64,000 nt of DNA from NCBI GenBank assembly GCA_024639165.1, contig JAHEIX010000019.1, positions 62,001 through 126,000 of the forward strand, read 5' to 3'. The notes under the pieces are model-generated. The model was given only the letters and a program-made list of their open reading frames with translations. It searched no databases and was not told the origin of the DNA. Source of the stretch: UBA7446 sp024639165 (GTDB lineage Bacteria > Bacteroidota > Bacteroidia > Flavobacteriales > Flavobacteriaceae). Numbering within the stretch: position 1 is the stretch's first letter; the number at the start of each line of letters is the position of its first letter. Positions 33,975-43,600 of this stretch are shown here, in pieces. The position numbers and the translations under genes are program-made.

Positions 33975-35855
33975 ATGTCATCAGGTAAAATAAATGTTGC
34001 GGTAGAAAACATTTTCCCATTAATAAAGAAATTCCTTTACAGCGATCATGAAATCTTTTTGCGAGAGCTGATATCAAACGCTACAGACGCTACCCTAAAG
34101 CTCAAACATCTCACCAACATTGGCGAAGCCAAAGTGGCATATGGAAGTCCACAAATTGAGATTAAAATAGACAAGGAAAACAGAACATTACATGTTATAG
34201 ACCAAGGTTTAGGCATGACAGCTGAAGAGGTTAGCAAGTATATAAACGAAGTTGCTTTTTCAGGAGCTGAAGAATTCCTCAACCAATACAAAGACAGTGC
34301 TAAAGACAGTGGCATTATAGGACATTTTGGTCTTGGGTTTTATTCAGCTTTTATGGTAGCAGAAAAGGTAGAAATCATCACCAAATCACATACAGATGCA
34401 CCAGCGGCTCACTGGAGCTGTGATGGATCGCCAGAATACACCTTGGTAGAACATGACAAAACAGCGCGTGGTACTGAAATCGTCTTGCACATTGACAAAG
34501 ACTCTGATGAATTTTTGGAAGAAACACGTATTACGGCGCTTTTGACCAAATACAACAAGTTTATGCCTATTCCCATCAAGTTTGGAACCAAGGAAGAAAC
34601 ACATGAGGAAGGTGAAGGCGATGATAAAAAAGAAACCAAAGAAACGGTTGATAATATTATAAATAACCCAAATCCGGCGTGGACCAAGAAACCAAGCGAT
34701 TTAAAAGACGAAGACTACACCTCTTTTTACAGGGAATTATATCCCATGCAGTTTGAGGAGCCTTTATTTCATATCCACCTTAATGTAGACTACCCATTTA
34801 ACTTGACGGGTATCCTCTATTTTCCAAAACTGAATAACGATCTCAACGTACAAAAAGACCGTATTCAATTGTATCAAAATCAGGTATTTGTCACGGATAA
34901 CGTGGAAGGAATCGTACCCGAGTTTTTAACCATGCTAAGAGGTGTCATTGACTCACCCGATATTCCACTTAACGTATCGAGAAGTTACTTACAAGCGGAT
35001 GGCGCAGTAAAGAAAATCAGCAACTACATCACCAAAAAAGTGGCTGATAAACTTCAGTCCATATTTAAAAATGACAGAGAGAATCTAGAGAAAAAGTGGA
35101 ACGATATTAAAGTTGTAATTGAATATGGGATGCTTTCAGAAGACAAGTTTTTTGATAAGGCAAAAAGCTTTAATCTTTTTCCAACCACAGCAGGCACTTA
35201 TTTGACCCTCGACGAATTAAAAGAGCAAACCAAAGATGCACAGACCGACAAGGATGGCAAGCTCATTCAACTTTATGCTGCCAATACTGACGAACAACAC
35301 GCCTACATTGAAGCAGCAAAAGCTAAAGGGTACACCGTACTATTGCTCGACTCACCCATTGTAGGGCATTTATTGCAAAAATTAGAGCAGGAAGATGACA
35401 AACTCGGATTTGTACGAGTTGACAGCGACCACATAGACAAGCTTATTGTTAAAGACGAACCACAATTATCTAAGCTTTCTGACGAACAGAAAGAAGCGCT
35501 TAAACCCATGATTGAAAGCGTAGTGCCGAAGGAGCAGTATACGGTTCAATTAGAGGCTATGGACAGCGAAGCTGCACCTTTTATGATTACCCAACCCGAG
35601 TTTATGCGTCGCATGAAAGAAATGCAACAAACCGGGGGCGGTGGCGGCATGTTTGGCGGTGGATTCCCCGACATGTATCAGTTGGTAGTCAATGTAAACC
35701 ACCCATTGGTAAGTCAGATTTTGGAAACCAAAACGAAAAAGAAACAAGAACGTCTGATAAAACAATCATTGGATTTGGCACGGTTATCACAATCGCTACT
35801 TAAAGGCGAAGAGCTTACTGCCTTTATCCAACGAAGCTTTGACATGATAAAGTAA
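33975..35855 (+). CDS. htpG: molecular chaperone HtpG (Hsp90)
   Basis: 626 residues. The N-terminal GHKL ATPase domain has LRELISNATDATLK, DQGLGMTAEEV and GHFGLGFYSAFMVAEKV, giving the nucleotide-binding Asn, Asp and Gly motifs. The middle domain has GILYFPKLN and the catalytic-loop Arg region NVSRSYLQAD. The C-terminal dimerisation domain holds an unusual Gly-rich stretch, GGGGGMFGGGFPDM, around residue 555. It helps fold or remodel client proteins under stress. It is followed by a degenerate repeat and a terminator, so it is probably monocistronic. Confidence 0.96.
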   Translation: MSSGKINVAVENIFPLIKKFLYSDHEIFLRELISNATDATLKLKHLTNIGEAKVAYGSPQIEIKIDKENRTLHVIDQGLGMTAEEVSKYINEVAFSGAEEFLNQYKDSAKDSGIIGHFGLGFYSAFMVAEKVEIITKSHTDAPAAHWSCDGSPEYTLVEHDKTARGTEIVLHIDKDSDEFLEETRITALLTKYNKFMPIPIKFGTKEETHEEGEGDDKKETKETVDNIINNPNPAWTKKPSDLKDEDYTSFYRELYPMQFEEPLFHIHLNVDYPFNLTGILYFPKLNNDLNVQKDRIQLYQNQVFVTDNVEGIVPEFLTMLRGVIDSPDIPLNVSRSYLQADGAVKKISNYITKKVADKLQSIFKNDRENLEKKWNDIKVVIEYGMLSEDKFFDKAKSFNLFPTTAGTYLTLDELKEQTKDAQTDKDGKLIQLYAANTDEQHAYIEAAKAKGYTVLLLDSPIVGHLLQKLEQEDDKLGFVRVDSDHIDKLIVKDEPQLSKLSDEQKEALKPMIESVVPKEQYTVQLEAMDSEAAPFMITQPEFMRRMKEMQQTGGGGGMFGGGFPDMYQLVVNVNHPLVSQILETKTKKKQERLIKQSLDLARLSQSLLKGEELTAFIQRSFDMIK

Positions 35856-35861
35856 TATGTT

Positions 35862-35945
35862 TGGGCACTGAGTTTATCTAAGGGCACTGAGTTTACCAAA
35901 GGGCGTTGAGTTTATCGAAGTACCCAGAGCTTTGCCGAAAGGCAC
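35862..35945. repeat. degenerate GGGCACTGAGTTTATCGAAG repeats
   Basis: Three to four imperfect units (GGGCACTGAGTTTATCTAA, GGGCACTGAGTTTACCAAA, GGGCGTTGAGTTTATCGAA, and a shorter AGCTTTGCCGAAAGGCAC) lie between the htpG stop and its terminator. They are decayed relatives of the CACTGAGCTTGTCGAAG unit found inverted in mnmA. Confidence 0.75.
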
Positions 35946-35953
35946 GGAATTAT

Positions 35954-35988
35954 AATCCCTAACTTTTATAAGTTGAGGGATTTTTTTT
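35954..35988 (+). terminator. htpG terminator
   Basis: AATCCCTAACTT-TTAT-AAGTTGAGGGATT forms a stem with one bulged G, followed by a run of eight T. It closes the htpG transcript after the repeat region. Confidence 0.8.
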
Positions 35989-36011
35989 ATTTTCACTAAA
36001 AATAACCTACC

Positions 36012-36347
36012 ATGCTCTTTTTCTGGCGTACACTTATTTCCTTCTGGCGTGATCCAGCCTATAGAAGTCTACTCTTTGCTACTAATTTCTTTCTTGCCAT
36101 AGGTACAGTTGCTTATCGTTTTTTAGAAGATTGGTCTTGGCTAGATTCCCTTTATTTTTCAGTGATTACGCTCACCACGATTGGTTACGGCGATTTTTCG
36201 CCTAAGACCAATTTAGGCAAGCTTTTTACGATGGGATATATCATTGTTGGCGTGTCGCTTATTCTGGGGTTTGTCAATACATTGTTTTTGCACTACAGAA
36301 AGGAAACCATCAAAAAAAGAAATCACAAACACAAAAATAATGGTTGA
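36012..36347 (+). CDS. small two-TM potassium channel
   Basis: 111 residues. Two membrane segments flank a pore loop with the selectivity filter TTIGYGDF (about residues 55-62), the K+ channel signature. The first segment is RSLLFATNFFLAIGTVAYRF and the second GYIIVGVSLILGFVNTLFLHY. There is no RCK domain or voltage sensor, so it is an Ion_trans_2-type pore like KcsA that would work as a tetramer. The C-terminus is short and basic. The stop codon overlaps the start of alkB by 8 bases. Confidence 0.88.
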   Translation: MLFFWRTLISFWRDPAYRSLLFATNFFLAIGTVAYRFLEDWSWLDSLYFSVITLTTIGYGDFSPKTNLGKLFTMGYIIVGVSLILGFVNTLFLHYRKETIKKRNHKHKNNG

Positions 36348-36945
36348 GCTGTTTGATGTTTTTGCACCTGAGCTTCCTGATGCAACGATAAAGTATTATC
36401 CAAACTTTCTCAATACAAAAGAGGCGGATTTGTACTTAGAACAACTGACCAAGGAAACACCTTGGCGCAATGACCCCATTACCGTATTTGGCAAAACCTA
36501 TCCACAACCGCGTATGACTTCACTACACGGTCATACCACTGACTCCTACGGTTACTCTGGTTTTGTGATGCAGCCGAATCCCATGCGAAAGCCTCTTCTG
36601 GATATTGAGCAAAAACTACAGGCTTTTACAAAAGAAACATTTACCACGGTATTGCTAAATCTATATCGAGATGGACAAGACAGCAACGGATGGCATGCAG
36701 ACAACGAAAAAGAGTTGGGTGTAAATCCAGTAATTGCTTCGGTTAGTCTTGGCGCTTCTAGATATTTTCATTTAAAGCATAACAGTGACAAATCCCAAAG
36801 ACTAAAATTGGAACTAACACATGGAAGTCTATTGTTGATGGAAGGTGCCACGCAACATTTCTGGAAACATCAAATTGCAAAAACAGCAAAAAAAGTGGGG
36901 CCCCGTATTAATTTAACCTTTAGAAAGGTGCTTAAAGCGCATTGA
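36340..36945 (+). CDS. alkB: AlkB-like 2-oxoglutarate/Fe(II) dioxygenase
   Basis: 201 residues from the ATG at 36340 (MVELFDVFAPELPDATIKYY); the longer ORF reads through the channel gene in another frame. The double-stranded beta helix has the iron-binding His-x-Asp in NGWHADNEKELG, a distal His in THGSLLLMEGATQHFWKHQI, and the 2-oxoglutarate Arg in GPRINLTFRKV. PRMTSLHG and YSGF are AlkB-specific. AlkB enzymes reverse alkyl damage in DNA or RNA. It overlaps the channel gene by 8 bases and, convergently, the next gene by 14. Confidence 0.92.
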   Translation: MVELFDVFAPELPDATIKYYPNFLNTKEADLYLEQLTKETPWRNDPITVFGKTYPQPRMTSLHGHTTDSYGYSGFVMQPNPMRKPLLDIEQKLQAFTKETFTTVLLNLYRDGQDSNGWHADNEKELGVNPVIASVSLGASRYFHLKHNSDKSQRLKLELTHGSLLLMEGATQHFWKHQIAKTAKKVGPRINLTFRKVLKAH

Positions 36946-37198
36946 GTTTAGCGATAAGCTCGTTGCCTTTTGTTTCCAAATCAGCAACAATAGCACGGTA
37001 GTGCGTACGTTTATTTTCAACTCCCTTTTCATAAATGCGGACGCTAAAATTGTCAAAAGCAGTGATGGCCTCATCCACTATAGCAGCGGTTTTTGATTTA
37101 TCAACTTCAGGATTGGCTTTTTCTAAGTCCATTGCCATTTCGATGATTTCTCCAAGTACGTAATTTATATCTTTTTTAAGGTCGCGGATATTTGCCAT
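36932..37198 (-). CDS. conserved helical protein of unknown function
   Basis: 88 residues, predicted all-helical and soluble, with many Lys and Glu and no Cys (MANIRDLKKDINYVLGEIIE ... ETKGNELIAKLNAL). No membrane segment or signal peptide is visible. I do not recognise a domain, though small proteins of this type occur in Flavobacteriaceae. It lies 11 bases after the queD-like gene, so it could be the last gene of an idi-queD operon. Its 3' end overlaps alkB by 14 bases. Confidence 0.7.
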   Translation of the reverse strand: MANIRDLKKDINYVLGEIIEMAMDLEKANPEVDKSKTAAIVDEAITAFDNFSVRIYEKGVENKRTHYRAIVADLETKGNELIAKLNAL

Positions 37199-37209
37199 TG
37201 TATTGGTTT

Positions 37210-37626
37210 TTAGTTAGGTCCAGAAAATTGGACAAAATTTCTTGGTGTTTCATATAGGGTTACAGAAAGCTCATGTGCTGTTGTAATGTGAGGTCTCAAT
37301 TTGTCCCATATCACTACGGCCATATTTTCGGCAGTAGGTATACGTGTTGCAAACTCAGGGACTTGTTCGTTTAGATTTTTATGATCAAAGGCATCTTCAA
37401 TGTGTACTTTTATTAAATCTTTTAAAACTTTCATGTCCATGACATAGCCTGTTTCTGGGTCAATATCACCAGACACCGAAACAATAAGCTCATAATTATG
37501 TCCGTGGTAATACGGGTTGCTGCACTTATCGAAAATCTCTTCGTTTTTAGCATCACTCCAGTCTTTCCTGTATAGGCGGTGGGCGGCATTAAAGTGCGCC
37601 TTACGGCTTACGGTTACTTTATTCAT
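37210..37626 (-). CDS. queD: 6-carboxytetrahydropterin synthase / PTPS family (QueD-like)
   Basis: 138 residues. The zinc-binding His set is visible: His in KAHFNAAHRLY and two in YYHGHNYELIV. CSNPYYHGHNY carries the catalytic Cys found in both QueD and PTPS. NLNEQVPEFATRIPTAENMA and VTLYETPRNFVQF complete the fold. The product is either 6-carboxytetrahydropterin for queuosine or 6-pyruvoyltetrahydropterin, and no other queuosine gene is in view to decide. It overlaps idi by 4 bases. Confidence 0.88.
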   Translation of the reverse strand: MNKVTVSRKAHFNAAHRLYRKDWSDAKNEEIFDKCSNPYYHGHNYELIVSVSGDIDPETGYVMDMKVLKDLIKVHIEDAFDHKNLNEQVPEFATRIPTAENMAVVIWDKLRPHITTAHELSVTLYETPRNFVQFSGPN

Positions 37627-38141
37627 TGCAATTTAATTTGTTCATAGAACTTCTCAAAGATAATAATAAACCAAACGGTATAATTGTCGGGGTGTTTTTG
37701 AATATCGTCACGGACAGTGTCGACAGCCATCCATTTCCAATTGGCTACCTCTTCTAGGTTAATATCAGGGGTCTCGTTGAAGTGTCCTATCATAATGTGA
37801 TCAAGCTCGTGTTCGGTAAGACCATTGTCAAAAGGAGCTTTGTAAATAAATGAGGTTACCTCACGAAGCTCGGCAACAAAACCCATTTCTTCTTGCAGGC
37901 GCCGCTTACCAGCCGCAACATTGGTTTCGCCATTACGCTGATGACTACAGCATGTATTAGTCCACAAGCCGGGTGAATGATATTTATGAAGTGCACGTTG
38001 CTGGAGCATTAATTCACCCTTATCGTTCAGTATAAATACGGAAAAAGCACGGTGCAGCACCCCTTTTTCATGGGCTTCCATCTTAGGCATCAAACCCAGG
38101 GGGTTATCATTCACATCTACTAAAACTACTTGTTCTTCCAT
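37623..38141 (-). CDS. idi: isopentenyl-diphosphate delta-isomerase, type I
   Basis: 172 residues from the ATG at 38141 (MEEQVVLVDVNDNPLG); the 39 codons upstream are not Idi-like. The Nudix-derived fold has LHRAFSVFILND, WTNTCCSHQRNGETNVAAGK with the catalytic Cys and metal His, and the Nudix-like RRLQEEMGF. EHELDHIMIG holds the second set of metal/catalytic Glu residues. It interconverts IPP and DMAPP for isoprenoid, quinone and carotenoid synthesis. It is divergent from prfC, and a TACCTTTG -7 box for it lies at 38167..38174. Confidence 0.94.
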   Translation of the reverse strand: MEEQVVLVDVNDNPLGLMPKMEAHEKGVLHRAFSVFILNDKGELMLQQRALHKYHSPGLWTNTCCSHQRNGETNVAAGKRRLQEEMGFVAELREVTSFIYKAPFDNGLTEHELDHIMIGHFNETPDINLEEVANWKWMAVDTVRDDIQKHPDNYTVWFIIIFEKFYEQIKLQ

Positions 38142-38166
38142 ATAAAATTTAAAAGTACAAAAAATG

Positions 38167-38174
38167 CAAAGGTA
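38167..38174 (-). promoter_or_regulatory. -7 element before idi
   Basis: TACCTTTG on the minus strand, 25 bases before the idi ATG, matches TAnnTTTG. The -33 box is poor. It supports the shorter idi start, because the longer ORF would begin upstream of this promoter. Confidence 0.45.
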
Positions 38175-38211
38175 AAGCGGTAGTTTATTAAATGAACGTA
38201 TTTTTACGCCT

Positions 38212-39798
38212 ATGAGTTTTTTGGAAGAAATTGCACGCAGACGTACCTTTGGTATCATCTCCCACCCGGATGCCGGAAAAACAACCCTTACAGAAAAGTT
38301 ACTTCTTTTTGGAGGTGCGATTCAAGAAGCTGGTGCAGTAAAGTCCAACAAAATAAAAAAAGGCGCCACTAGTGACTTTATGGAAATTGAGCGTCAACGG
38401 GGTATTTCTGTGGCTACTTCAGTTTTGGCTTTTTTGTATAAAGACAAAAAAATAAATATCCTAGACACACCTGGGCACAAAGATTTTGCCGAAGACACTT
38501 ACCGTACTCTAACAGCTGTTGACAGTGTTATTGTAGTTATAGATGTAGCCAAGGGCGTAGAGGCACAGACAGAAAAGCTAGTAGAAGTATGTCGAATGCG
38601 AAACATTCCCATCATTGTATTCATCAATAAATTAGACAGAGAAGGGAAAGATGCTTTTGATCTATTGGATGATGTAGAGCAAAAACTAGGGCTTACAACT
38701 GTGCCGCTTAGTTTCCCTATTGGCATGGGCTATGATTTTCAAGGAATATACAACCTGTGGAACGACAACATCCGCTTGTTTGAAGCAGAACAAAAAACTA
38801 CGATCAGTCAGAGCAATCTTATAGAAAACATAAACGACCCAGCGCTAGAAACAGCTATTGGCGCAAGTGCTAAAGAAACCCTAGAGGAAGAATTAGAATT
38901 GGTACGAGAAGTATATCCTAGTTTTGATCGCAAAGCTTATTTGGCAGGAATGCAGCACCCCGTATTCTTTGGATCTGCGCTGAACAATTTTGGTGTACAA
39001 GAATTATTAGATTGCTTTGTAGAAATAGCCCCCTCACCCCTAGCGAAAGCCAGTGAAGAACGTGTTATTGCTCCCGATGAAAAAGATTTTACAGGATTTG
39101 TATTTAAGATTCACGCCAATATGGATCCAAAACATCGGGATCGTTTGGCCTTTATTAAAATTGTCTCAGGCACTTTTGCGCGGAATGTACCCTATTTGCA
39201 TGTGCGACATAACAAAAAGTTGAAATTTAGCAGCCCCAACGCATTTTTTGCGGATAAAAAAGAAATCGTAGACATCTCATACCCGGGAGATATTGTAGGG
39301 CTACATGACACGGGCAACTTTAAAATTGGGGACACACTTACATCAGGGGAGCTGATACACTTTAGAGGAATTCCGAGTTTTTCGCCAGAACATTTTAGGT
39401 ATATCAATAACGCAGATCCCATGAAGGCCAAGCAGCTCAACAAAGGGATCGATCAGTTAATGGACGAAGGAGTTGCCCAATTATTCACCCTGGAACTCAA
39501 TGGGCGTAAAGTTGTGGGTACCGTAGGTGCATTGCAGTTTGATGTCATTCAGTATCGACTTGAGCACGAATACGGAGCCAGTTGCACATACGAAAATCTC
39601 AATGTGCACAAGGCTTGTTGGGTAGAAGTAAAAGAAGGGGGCGAAACCGATTTTGCTGGGTTTAAACAAACAAAATCGAAGTTTTTGGCCAAGGACAAAC
39701 AAGGACAGTTGGTCTTTTTGGCAGATTCGGTCTTTTCATTACAGATGACCCAAAGCAAATATCCTGGCATTAGCTTCCACGCCACTTCTGAATTTTAA
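38212..39798 (+). CDS. prfC: peptide chain release factor 3
   Basis: 528 residues. RF3 is a GTPase that removes RF1 or RF2 from the ribosome after termination. G1 ISHPDAGKTTLTEKLL, G2 region RQRGISVATSV, G3 DTPGHKDFAEDTYRTL and G4 FINKLDREGKDAF are all present, then the EF-G-like domain II (DRLAFIKIVSG) and the C-terminal RF3 domain (VGTVGALQFDVIQYRLEHEYG, YENLNVHKACWV). The PGHKDFAEDTYR wording separates RF3 from EF-G. Confidence 0.96.
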   Translation: MSFLEEIARRRTFGIISHPDAGKTTLTEKLLLFGGAIQEAGAVKSNKIKKGATSDFMEIERQRGISVATSVLAFLYKDKKINILDTPGHKDFAEDTYRTLTAVDSVIVVIDVAKGVEAQTEKLVEVCRMRNIPIIVFINKLDREGKDAFDLLDDVEQKLGLTTVPLSFPIGMGYDFQGIYNLWNDNIRLFEAEQKTTISQSNLIENINDPALETAIGASAKETLEEELELVREVYPSFDRKAYLAGMQHPVFFGSALNNFGVQELLDCFVEIAPSPLAKASEERVIAPDEKDFTGFVFKIHANMDPKHRDRLAFIKIVSGTFARNVPYLHVRHNKKLKFSSPNAFFADKKEIVDISYPGDIVGLHDTGNFKIGDTLTSGELIHFRGIPSFSPEHFRYINNADPMKAKQLNKGIDQLMDEGVAQLFTLELNGRKVVGTVGALQFDVIQYRLEHEYGASCTYENLNVHKACWVEVKEGGETDFAGFKQTKSKFLAKDKQGQLVFLADSVFSLQMTQSKYPGISFHATSEF

Positions 39799-39933
39799 AC
39801 ATAAGACGCAACACCAGAAATCTTTCAGTTAAAAATTACATGAATTATATGCGCCTACAAAAAAGTTGCAATCCAAAACATCAAGTCGCATCCAAAAAAA
39901 TACATCAAAAATATTTATGCAAACATCAGTAGA

Positions 39934-40239
39934 ATGATTTTTGGATTTCCATACCACTATGCGCATCAAACTCCGCTGATAAAAGTATGGTACTTTGCTA
40001 TTTTGTTTTCTTTAATACTGTACAGCATTGTTTTGACCTTTATTAATTGGAACAAACTAGTCTATAGCCTACGTTTTATAATCGTCTTTACATCCATTTA
40101 CTTAGGAGGAAGTACGTTACTAAGTGCGTATAATCGACAATTAATAATTATCGTACCCGCGTTGTTATTATGGATTGCATACATCGTAAGTAAATCAATA
40201 AAATTTAATATAAAGCTAAATAGATTTAGTGAAAATTAA
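39934..40239 (+). CDS. orphan small membrane protein
   Basis: 101 residues with three likely membrane segments (about 16-38, 45-62, 68-86) and a basic tail. The codons are AT-rich (many AAA, ATA, TTA), unlike the neighbouring housekeeping genes. I recognise no family. The 135-base gap upstream has no convincing promoter. It may be a real lineage-specific gene or a chance ORF; the clear hydrophobic pattern favours real but only moderately. It ends shortly before the rpoBC-operon terminator. Confidence 0.45.
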   Translation: MIFGFPYHYAHQTPLIKVWYFAILFSLILYSIVLTFINWNKLVYSLRFIIVFTSIYLGGSTLLSAYNRQLIIIVPALLLWIAYIVSKSIKFNIKLNRFSEN

Positions 40240-40266
40240 TCTCGTTAAGAAAGAAAATACAGCATA

Positions 40267-40298
40267 TAAAAAAACCTCCGTAATGGAGGTTTTTTTAT
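40267..40298. terminator. bidirectional terminator after the rpoBC operon
   Basis: AAAAAAACCTCC-GTAAT-GGAGGTTTTTTT is a clean hairpin with T-runs on both strands. It closes the long minus-strand rpl/rpo transcript just after the DUF3467 gene and can also stop plus-strand transcription from the orphan ORF. Confidence 0.85.
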
Positions 40299-40300
40299 GT

Positions 40301-40612
40301 TTAAGCTTCGCCAGTTGGGCCAAAATTAAGTGGTATGGGCGGTTGCTCATAGTCTTTAATTTCGCCGTGTGCTCCTTCAAAACGTTGAACGTTTTCACCA
40401 AGTGCTTTCAAAAAACGCTTGGCATGCTGTGGTGTCAAAATAATACGCGAACGTACTTTAGCTTTTGGTGCACCAGGCATTATATTGATAAAATCTACAA
40501 CAAACTCAGAGGCGGAATGGTTGATAATCGCCAAATTTGAATAGGTCCCTTGTGCCATCTCTGGATCAAGTTCAATATTAATACTACCGTCTTTTTTTTT
40601 CTTATCACTCAT
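40301..40612 (-). CDS. DUF3467 protein
   Basis: 103 residues. The central part, TYSNLAIINHSASEFVVDFI, then PGAPKAKVRSRIILTPQHAK, is the DUF3467 signature. The N-terminus is Lys-rich and the protein is soluble. The function is unknown. Its ATG overlaps the rpoC stop (TAATG), which means tight translational coupling to RNA polymerase beta-prime, an arrangement I associate with Bacteroidota. That suggests, without proving it, a role near transcription. Confidence 0.88.
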   Translation of the reverse strand: MSDKKKKDGSINIELDPEMAQGTYSNLAIINHSASEFVVDFINIMPGAPKAKVRSRIILTPQHAKRFLKALGENVQRFEGAHGEIKDYEQPPIPLNFGPTGEA

Positions 40613-43600
40613 TAGACATCAGCACTTAAAGATTTTTCAGCTTTTAAAGCTTCATACTCATCGGTAAAGCCTACAATAATATCATTGTAAGCACGGTTAC
40701 CCGTACCGGCAGGAATCTTATGTCCTACAATTACATTTTCTTTCAAACCTTCCAAGGTATCTACCTTACCTGCTACAGCAGCTTCGTTCAATACTTTGGT
40801 TGTTTCTTGGAAAGATGCAGCCGAAATAAACGACTTGGTCTGTAGCGATGCCCTTGTAATACCCTGAAGAATAGGAGTAGCTGTAGCATTTACAGCATCT
40901 CGCGCTTCTACTAGGTTTTTATCCTCACGTTTGAGCAATGAATTCTCGTCACGTAGTTGACGTGCTGTGATTATTTGACCTGCTTTAAGGTTTTCAGAAT
41001 CACCCACTTCAAGCACTACTTTCTGACCGAATAAAGCGTCATTTTCAGCAATAAAGTCTGCTTTGTGTACCAACTGATTTTCTAAGAAAGTTGTATCGCC
41101 AGAGTCTTCAACACGTACTTTACGCATCATCTGTCGAACAACCACTTCAAAGTGCTTGTCGTTGATTTTCACTCCTTGCAAACGATATACTTCTTGTACT
41201 TCATTTACCAAATATTGCTGAACAGCAGCAGGGCCCTTAATAGATAAAATATCGTTTGGTGTAATAGCACCGTCTGATAACGGCATACCTGCTTTGACAA
41301 AGTCATTCTCCTGAACCAATATTTGGTTAGAGAGCTTCACAAGGTATTTCTTAATGTGACCTGTTCTAGATTCTACAATGATTTCTCGGTTACCACGTTT
41401 GATTTTACCAAATGTAACTACGCCATCAATTTCAGAAACAACAGCAGGGTTGGATGGGTTACGTGCTTCGAAAAGCTCAGTAACTCGAGGAAGACCACCA
41501 GTAATATCTCCAGATTTAGCAGACTTACGTGGAATCTTCACAAGAATTTTACCGTTTTCAATCTTCTCGCCATCATCAACCATGATGTGGGCACCAACCG
41601 GAAGGTTGTAAGACTGTAGCGTATTGCCTTTAGTATCCTTAATCAATAAGGTAGGAATGACTTTTTTGTTTCTAGATTCAGAAATTACTTTCTCTTGGAA
41701 ACCTGTTTGTTCATCAATCTCAACTTGGAAAGTAACCCCTTGCTCAATGTTTTCGTATCCGATAACACCAGAGAACTCAGAGATGATAACCCCGTTGTAT
41801 GGATCCCATTGACAGATTACATCATCGGTCTTGATTTTTTGTCCGTCTTTGACGAAAATAAATGAACCGTAAGGGATAATGTTGGTACTCAACACGATTC
41901 CTGTATTCTTATCAACCAATTTGATTTCAGAAGTACGCGAAATAACAATTTTGACAGCATTGCCATCATTGTCTTTTCCGTCAACAGTTTTGAGTTCCTC
42001 AATTTCAGCAATACCATCAAAACGAGCTACCAATTTGTTTTCCTCAGAAATGTTTCCTGCAATACCTCCTACGTGGAAAGTACGAAGTGTAAGCTGTGTA
42101 CCGGGTTCCCCAATAGATTGAGCGGCAATAACACCAACAGACTCACCTTGCTGTACCATTTTTCCGGTAGCTAGGTTACGTCCATAACATTTGGCGCAAA
42201 TACCTTTCTTAGCTTCACATGTAAGTGGCGAACGCACTTCAACGCTTTCTAGAGGAGAATCTTCAATTGCTTTGGCATGCTCATCTTCAATTCGCTCACC
42301 TGCAGCAACTAAAACTTCGGCAGTTAACGGATGTATTACGTCTTGTAAAGAAACACGTCCAACGATACGCTCACCGATAGATTCAACAATTTCCTCGTTT
42401 TTCTTAAGCGCTGATACGGATAGTCCACGAAGTGTGCCACAATCTACAGAGTTTACAATAACATCTTGTGCTACATCGTGTAAACGACGGGTTAGGTAAC
42501 CTGCATCGGCCGTTTTCAAAGCCGTATCTGCAAGTCCCTTACGAGCACCGTGTGTTGAGATAAAGTATTCTAAAATCGACAAGCCTTCTTTAAAGTTTGA
42601 GAGAATCGGATTTTCAATAATCTCACCTCCGCCGGCATTTGACTTTTTAGGCTTAGCCATCAAACCACGCATTCCTGTCAACTGACGAATTTGTTCTTTA
42701 GAACCACGAGCACCAGAATCCAACATCATGTATACAGAGTTAAACCCTTGCTGATCTTCGCTAATTCGCTTCATAGCGAGTTCAGTAAGCATAGCATTGG
42801 TAGAAGTCCAAATGTCAATTACCTGATTGTAACGTTCGTTATTGGTAATAAGCCCCATGTTGTAGTTGGCAATAATACCATCTACTTGGTCATTGGCTTG
42901 ATCAATAAGTTCTGTCTTTTCTTTTGGAATAATAATATCACCAAGACTAAAGGACAATCCTCCTTTGAATGCAAAAGAGAAGCCCATGTCTTTAATCTTA
43001 TCTAAGAAATCGGCTGTTTCTGGAACGCTTGTTACTTTCAAGATATCTCCAATAATTCCACGAAGAGATTTTTTAGTCAATACCTGATTGATGTAACCTG
43101 CTTTTTCAGGAACATGCTGGTTAAATAAAATACGTCCAACAGTTGTGTCGATGATTTGATATACGAGCTCGCCTTCATCGTTAAAGTCTTTGGCGCGAAT
43201 TTTAACCATTGCATTCAGGTCTACTTTGCCTTCGTTGAAAGCAATATTTACCTCATCTGCACTGTAGAATGTCAACCCTTCGCCTAAAACTTTGCTGTCT
43301 TTGGTTGATTTTCTTGCTTTGGTCATGTAATATAGCCCAAGTACCATATCCTGTGAAGGAACCGTAATAGGTGATCCATTTGCAGGGTTAAGGATGTTGT
43401 GAGATGCCAACATAAGCAATTGTGCTTCCAAAATAGCCTCAGGGCCTAGTGGTAAGTGCACTGCCATTTGATCCCCATCAAAATCAGCATTAAAGGCCGT
43501 ACAAGCTAGAGGGTGAAGCTGAATTGCTTTTCCTTCAATCAGCTTAGGTTGGAATGCCTGAATACCCAAACGGTGAAGTGTGGGGGCCCTGTTCAATAGT

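Noticed and set aside
36244..36339. N-terminal extension of AlkB
   Set aside because: These codons are the channel gene read in another frame; the AlkB family start fits the ATG at 36340.
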